Origin: Hyaloscypha bicolor E | Lineage: Eukaryota; Ascomycota; Leotiomycetes; Helotiales; Hyaloscyphaceae | Length of the DNA stretch: 64,000 nt | Assembly: GCF_002865645.1 (NCBI RefSeq) | Contig: NW_020194519.1 | Location: 803,542 to 867,541, forward strand | Reading direction: 5' to 3' | Shown here: one piece after another, positions 62,071 to 64,000 of the stretch | Position numbering within the stretch: position 1 is the stretch's first letter | Layout: each line of letters starts with the position of its first letter | Notes under the pieces: generated by a model | What the model saw: the letters and a program-made list of their open reading frames with translations, nothing else | Told to the model about the DNA's origin: nothing | Databases searched by the model: none | Position numbers and translations under genes: made by a program

Positions 62071-64000
62071 TTAACGGTCTGCAAGGCGGTTAGCATACTC
62101 AGGCGTTGAGAGACACAATTTTCACTTACATGAACGGTGAGCACCCCAGGAATGATACTCGAGGTCATACTCCTCCTGCTCAGCCAAGGAAGTGCCGCGG
62201 TCGAATTGGGAACGGCGGCGTCGCTGTTCGTCGCGAAGGTGCTGACCGGCACTTGGAGCGAACAAACCTACGGCTGGTAAGTCGCAAAACGAGGAAATTG
62301 GAACGAAAATACTAACCAACATTCTCGGCGTTTTGGCACGAGCGAGTGAGCTTCGAATGATTGTCAGACGGTGGGAATCGCTCCTCCTGGCCGACCATCG
62401 GGTCTGGGAACGTGTAGAAGAGCTGTTGAAACATTAGAATACCGAATTCACTGCTGTGAAGGTGGTTCTTACCTTTGGGCGAGCAGTGTCAGGCTCGAGC
62501 ATGACAGACGAGTTTCTGAACTTTTGAATGAGGCAATCTCTACCTTGAATGGCTGAAAGGAAGGTTAGACGGGCTTGGGCTACAAAGTGAGAGGAGCCTT
62601 ACTAGCATAGGAAACCTCGGCACGCTTGTCGCTACGGAAGCTCTCCCACTTCTGACCGGATCGCAATCGGACAAACTGCACATGTTAGTAAAGGATTTGG
62701 TGGTCTTCGTGTGATACATACAGGAACGATATCAAGCGGCTGCATAAAGTCAGTCAAATTCTCAGAAAGTGGGTGGGGGGTGCGAGGGTACATACGTCAA
62801 CGAAGTTGATGAAGGCGTAGCCGACGCTGGACCAGTCAGTAGCTACAAGAGTAGAATGAAGAAAAATTCAGCTTACTTGCAATCATTGCTGAAATCAATT
62901 CGAAGGTACATAAAGTCGTAGTGTCCAAAGCTAGACTGATCAACGTACTTCTTGAGTTCAGCTTGGGTAACCTTGTTTGGGATATTTCTCAACATGACCT
63001 AACCATGTCAGCATGAGGTGCTCTGAATCTCCTTGAATGACACTTACCGTGGTACGAACATCGATACCATATTGGATGTTTTCAATGTCGACGAAGTTGT
63101 GATTGCCACCAGAGTTTTGGTTACGACTACGGTAGTTGGCAGCAATATGGTAGGGAACCTTGACTGCATTCTGACGACGGACGGGACCAATTGGACGCGG
63201 GGAGTAACCAAGTTGACGGGAGGGACCTGGTGATGGTGATCCATAGTGCGCATGATCAGTAGCGAATGATTGGTGGCCCATGGGACGACCGAATTCGGGT
63301 TGGCTGAAGCGGATGGGGGAAGGACCTTGACCGATGTAAGGGGCCTGCGCAAAAGGACTGAAACCTGCCATTGAGCCTGCCATCGGAAATGTCGATTGTG
63401 GGGTCATGCCAGTCAACATGCTGCCCATACCCATGGTTCCCACAGCTCCAATGGTACCCATGCTGCTAGGAGAATACATCGTGCTGGTTGCGACACCGAA
63501 GCCAACTGGGACACCAAAGCCAGTGTTGGTGGACGGAAGATATGAGAGATCAGCTGGTGTGATTGGAGTTGCGAAAGAAAAAGTGTGCGCCTCCGGTGCC
63601 TTGCCTTTGTTGATACTGAGCTTTCCCAACATCGCAGCGAGATCGGACTGTTCGCCGGTTTGCCGAGTCGGAGTCGCAACTGGGGTCATCTTGGACTGAG
63701 TTGTGTTCTTCGAGCCAGCCGGGCGATGCTCAGAGACGGAAATGAGGGTTGCGAACGGCGGAGCCTATTTTCCATTTAGCTTGTGCTCGTGGACGAAGAA
63801 TACAACAAATTACATACCCCAATGACCTTTCCATGCAGCTCCTGAATGGCAAGCTTTGCATGAGACACGTCATGGTATTCGACAACCAGAGCAAAGGTTC
63901 CAATCGGTCCGTCGAGAAGCTTTTGCCAAGCATAGATAGAGCGGTCCTTTGCACTCAGAAGTGCTCGGATATCATCCTCGAACTTTCTCTGGTCGGTGCC
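62071..64000 (-). CDS. Mei2-like RNA-binding protein, 3' part (gene continues)
   Basis: Exons on the minus strand: 64000-63818 (continues beyond the window), 63764-63048, 62998-62877, 62826-62796, 62739-62722, 62675-62603, 62552-62473, 62422-62317, 62267-62130, 62078-62071; phases agree throughout. The first exon holds part of an upstream RRM (TFALVVEYHDVSHAKLAI). A long Gly/Pro/Met-rich linker follows, then the C-terminal Mei2-type RRM spread over five exons: VMLRNIPNKVTQAELKKYVD, FMYLRIDFSND, VGYAFINFVD, KWESFRSDKRAEVSYA and IQGRDCLIQKFRNSSVM. In fission yeast Mei2 starts meiosis by binding a non-coding RNA; filamentous fungi keep the domain, but the target is not known. One exon (62739-62722) has only 18 nt, and the last coding exon only 8. 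The final exon is the least certain. Confidence 0.88.

Overview
This window looks like nuclear DNA of a filamentous ascomycete. The genes have short introns of about 48-160 bp with GTRNGT donors and CTRAY-type branch sites, and they encode typical fungal families. The other two thirds is an AT-rich repeat block with the mark of repeat-induced point mutation (RIP): CpA and TpG are nearly absent, TpA is very common, and stop codons have replaced Gln and Trp codons in transposon reading frames. A leotiomycete is a reasonable guess but is not proven from the sequence.

Layout. (1) Bases 1 to about 13,690 are RIP-degraded DNA holding a 448-bp inverted-repeat element (1355-1802) and the relic of a protein-kinase-like gene (about 5,150-7,450). 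(2) Bases 13,691-14,462 are a sharply bounded GC-rich island of unknown nature. (3) Bases 14,463 to about 46,140 are a nest of LTR retrotransposons. An old minus-strand Ty3/Gypsy element is cut into five pieces by four younger LTR elements, and each insertion can be closed again through its own 5-bp target-site duplication. These are a 2.7-kb non-autonomous element (16323-18997), a Gypsy chromovirus (21210-29037), a plus-strand Copia (29343-35820) and a minus-strand Copia (37000-44372). The second Copia has lost about 1.4 kb of its interior, replaced by about 2.46 kb of foreign DNA built around a 1.9-kb inverted repeat. (4) From about 46,140 to the end is normal gene-bearing DNA.

The gene block, left to right, holds: a CorA-like membrane protein (+, 7 exons); an importin-13/Kap122-type karyopherin (-, 6 exons); Xaa-Pro aminopeptidase P (+, 3 exons); a FUN14-domain protein (-, 3 exons); an SLP1-type SUN-domain protein (+, 2 exons); and the 3' part of a Mei2-like RNA-binding protein (-, running off the right edge). 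These are mostly housekeeping genes in alternating orientation, with shared divergent promoters (54,210-54,674 and 57,584-58,309) and convergent 3' ends. They do not form a pathway cluster. All exon models were built by hand from reading frame, splice signals and family resemblance.

The most unusual items are: the 2.7-kb element, which shares LTRs, leader and a gag-like N-terminus with the Copia family and so looks like its deletion derivative; an antisense reading frame between pol and the 3' LTR of the Gypsy element; and the long inverted repeat, which does not share the RIP signature of its surroundings and has a GC-rich 46-base loop and a 27-base A-tract at its outer end.
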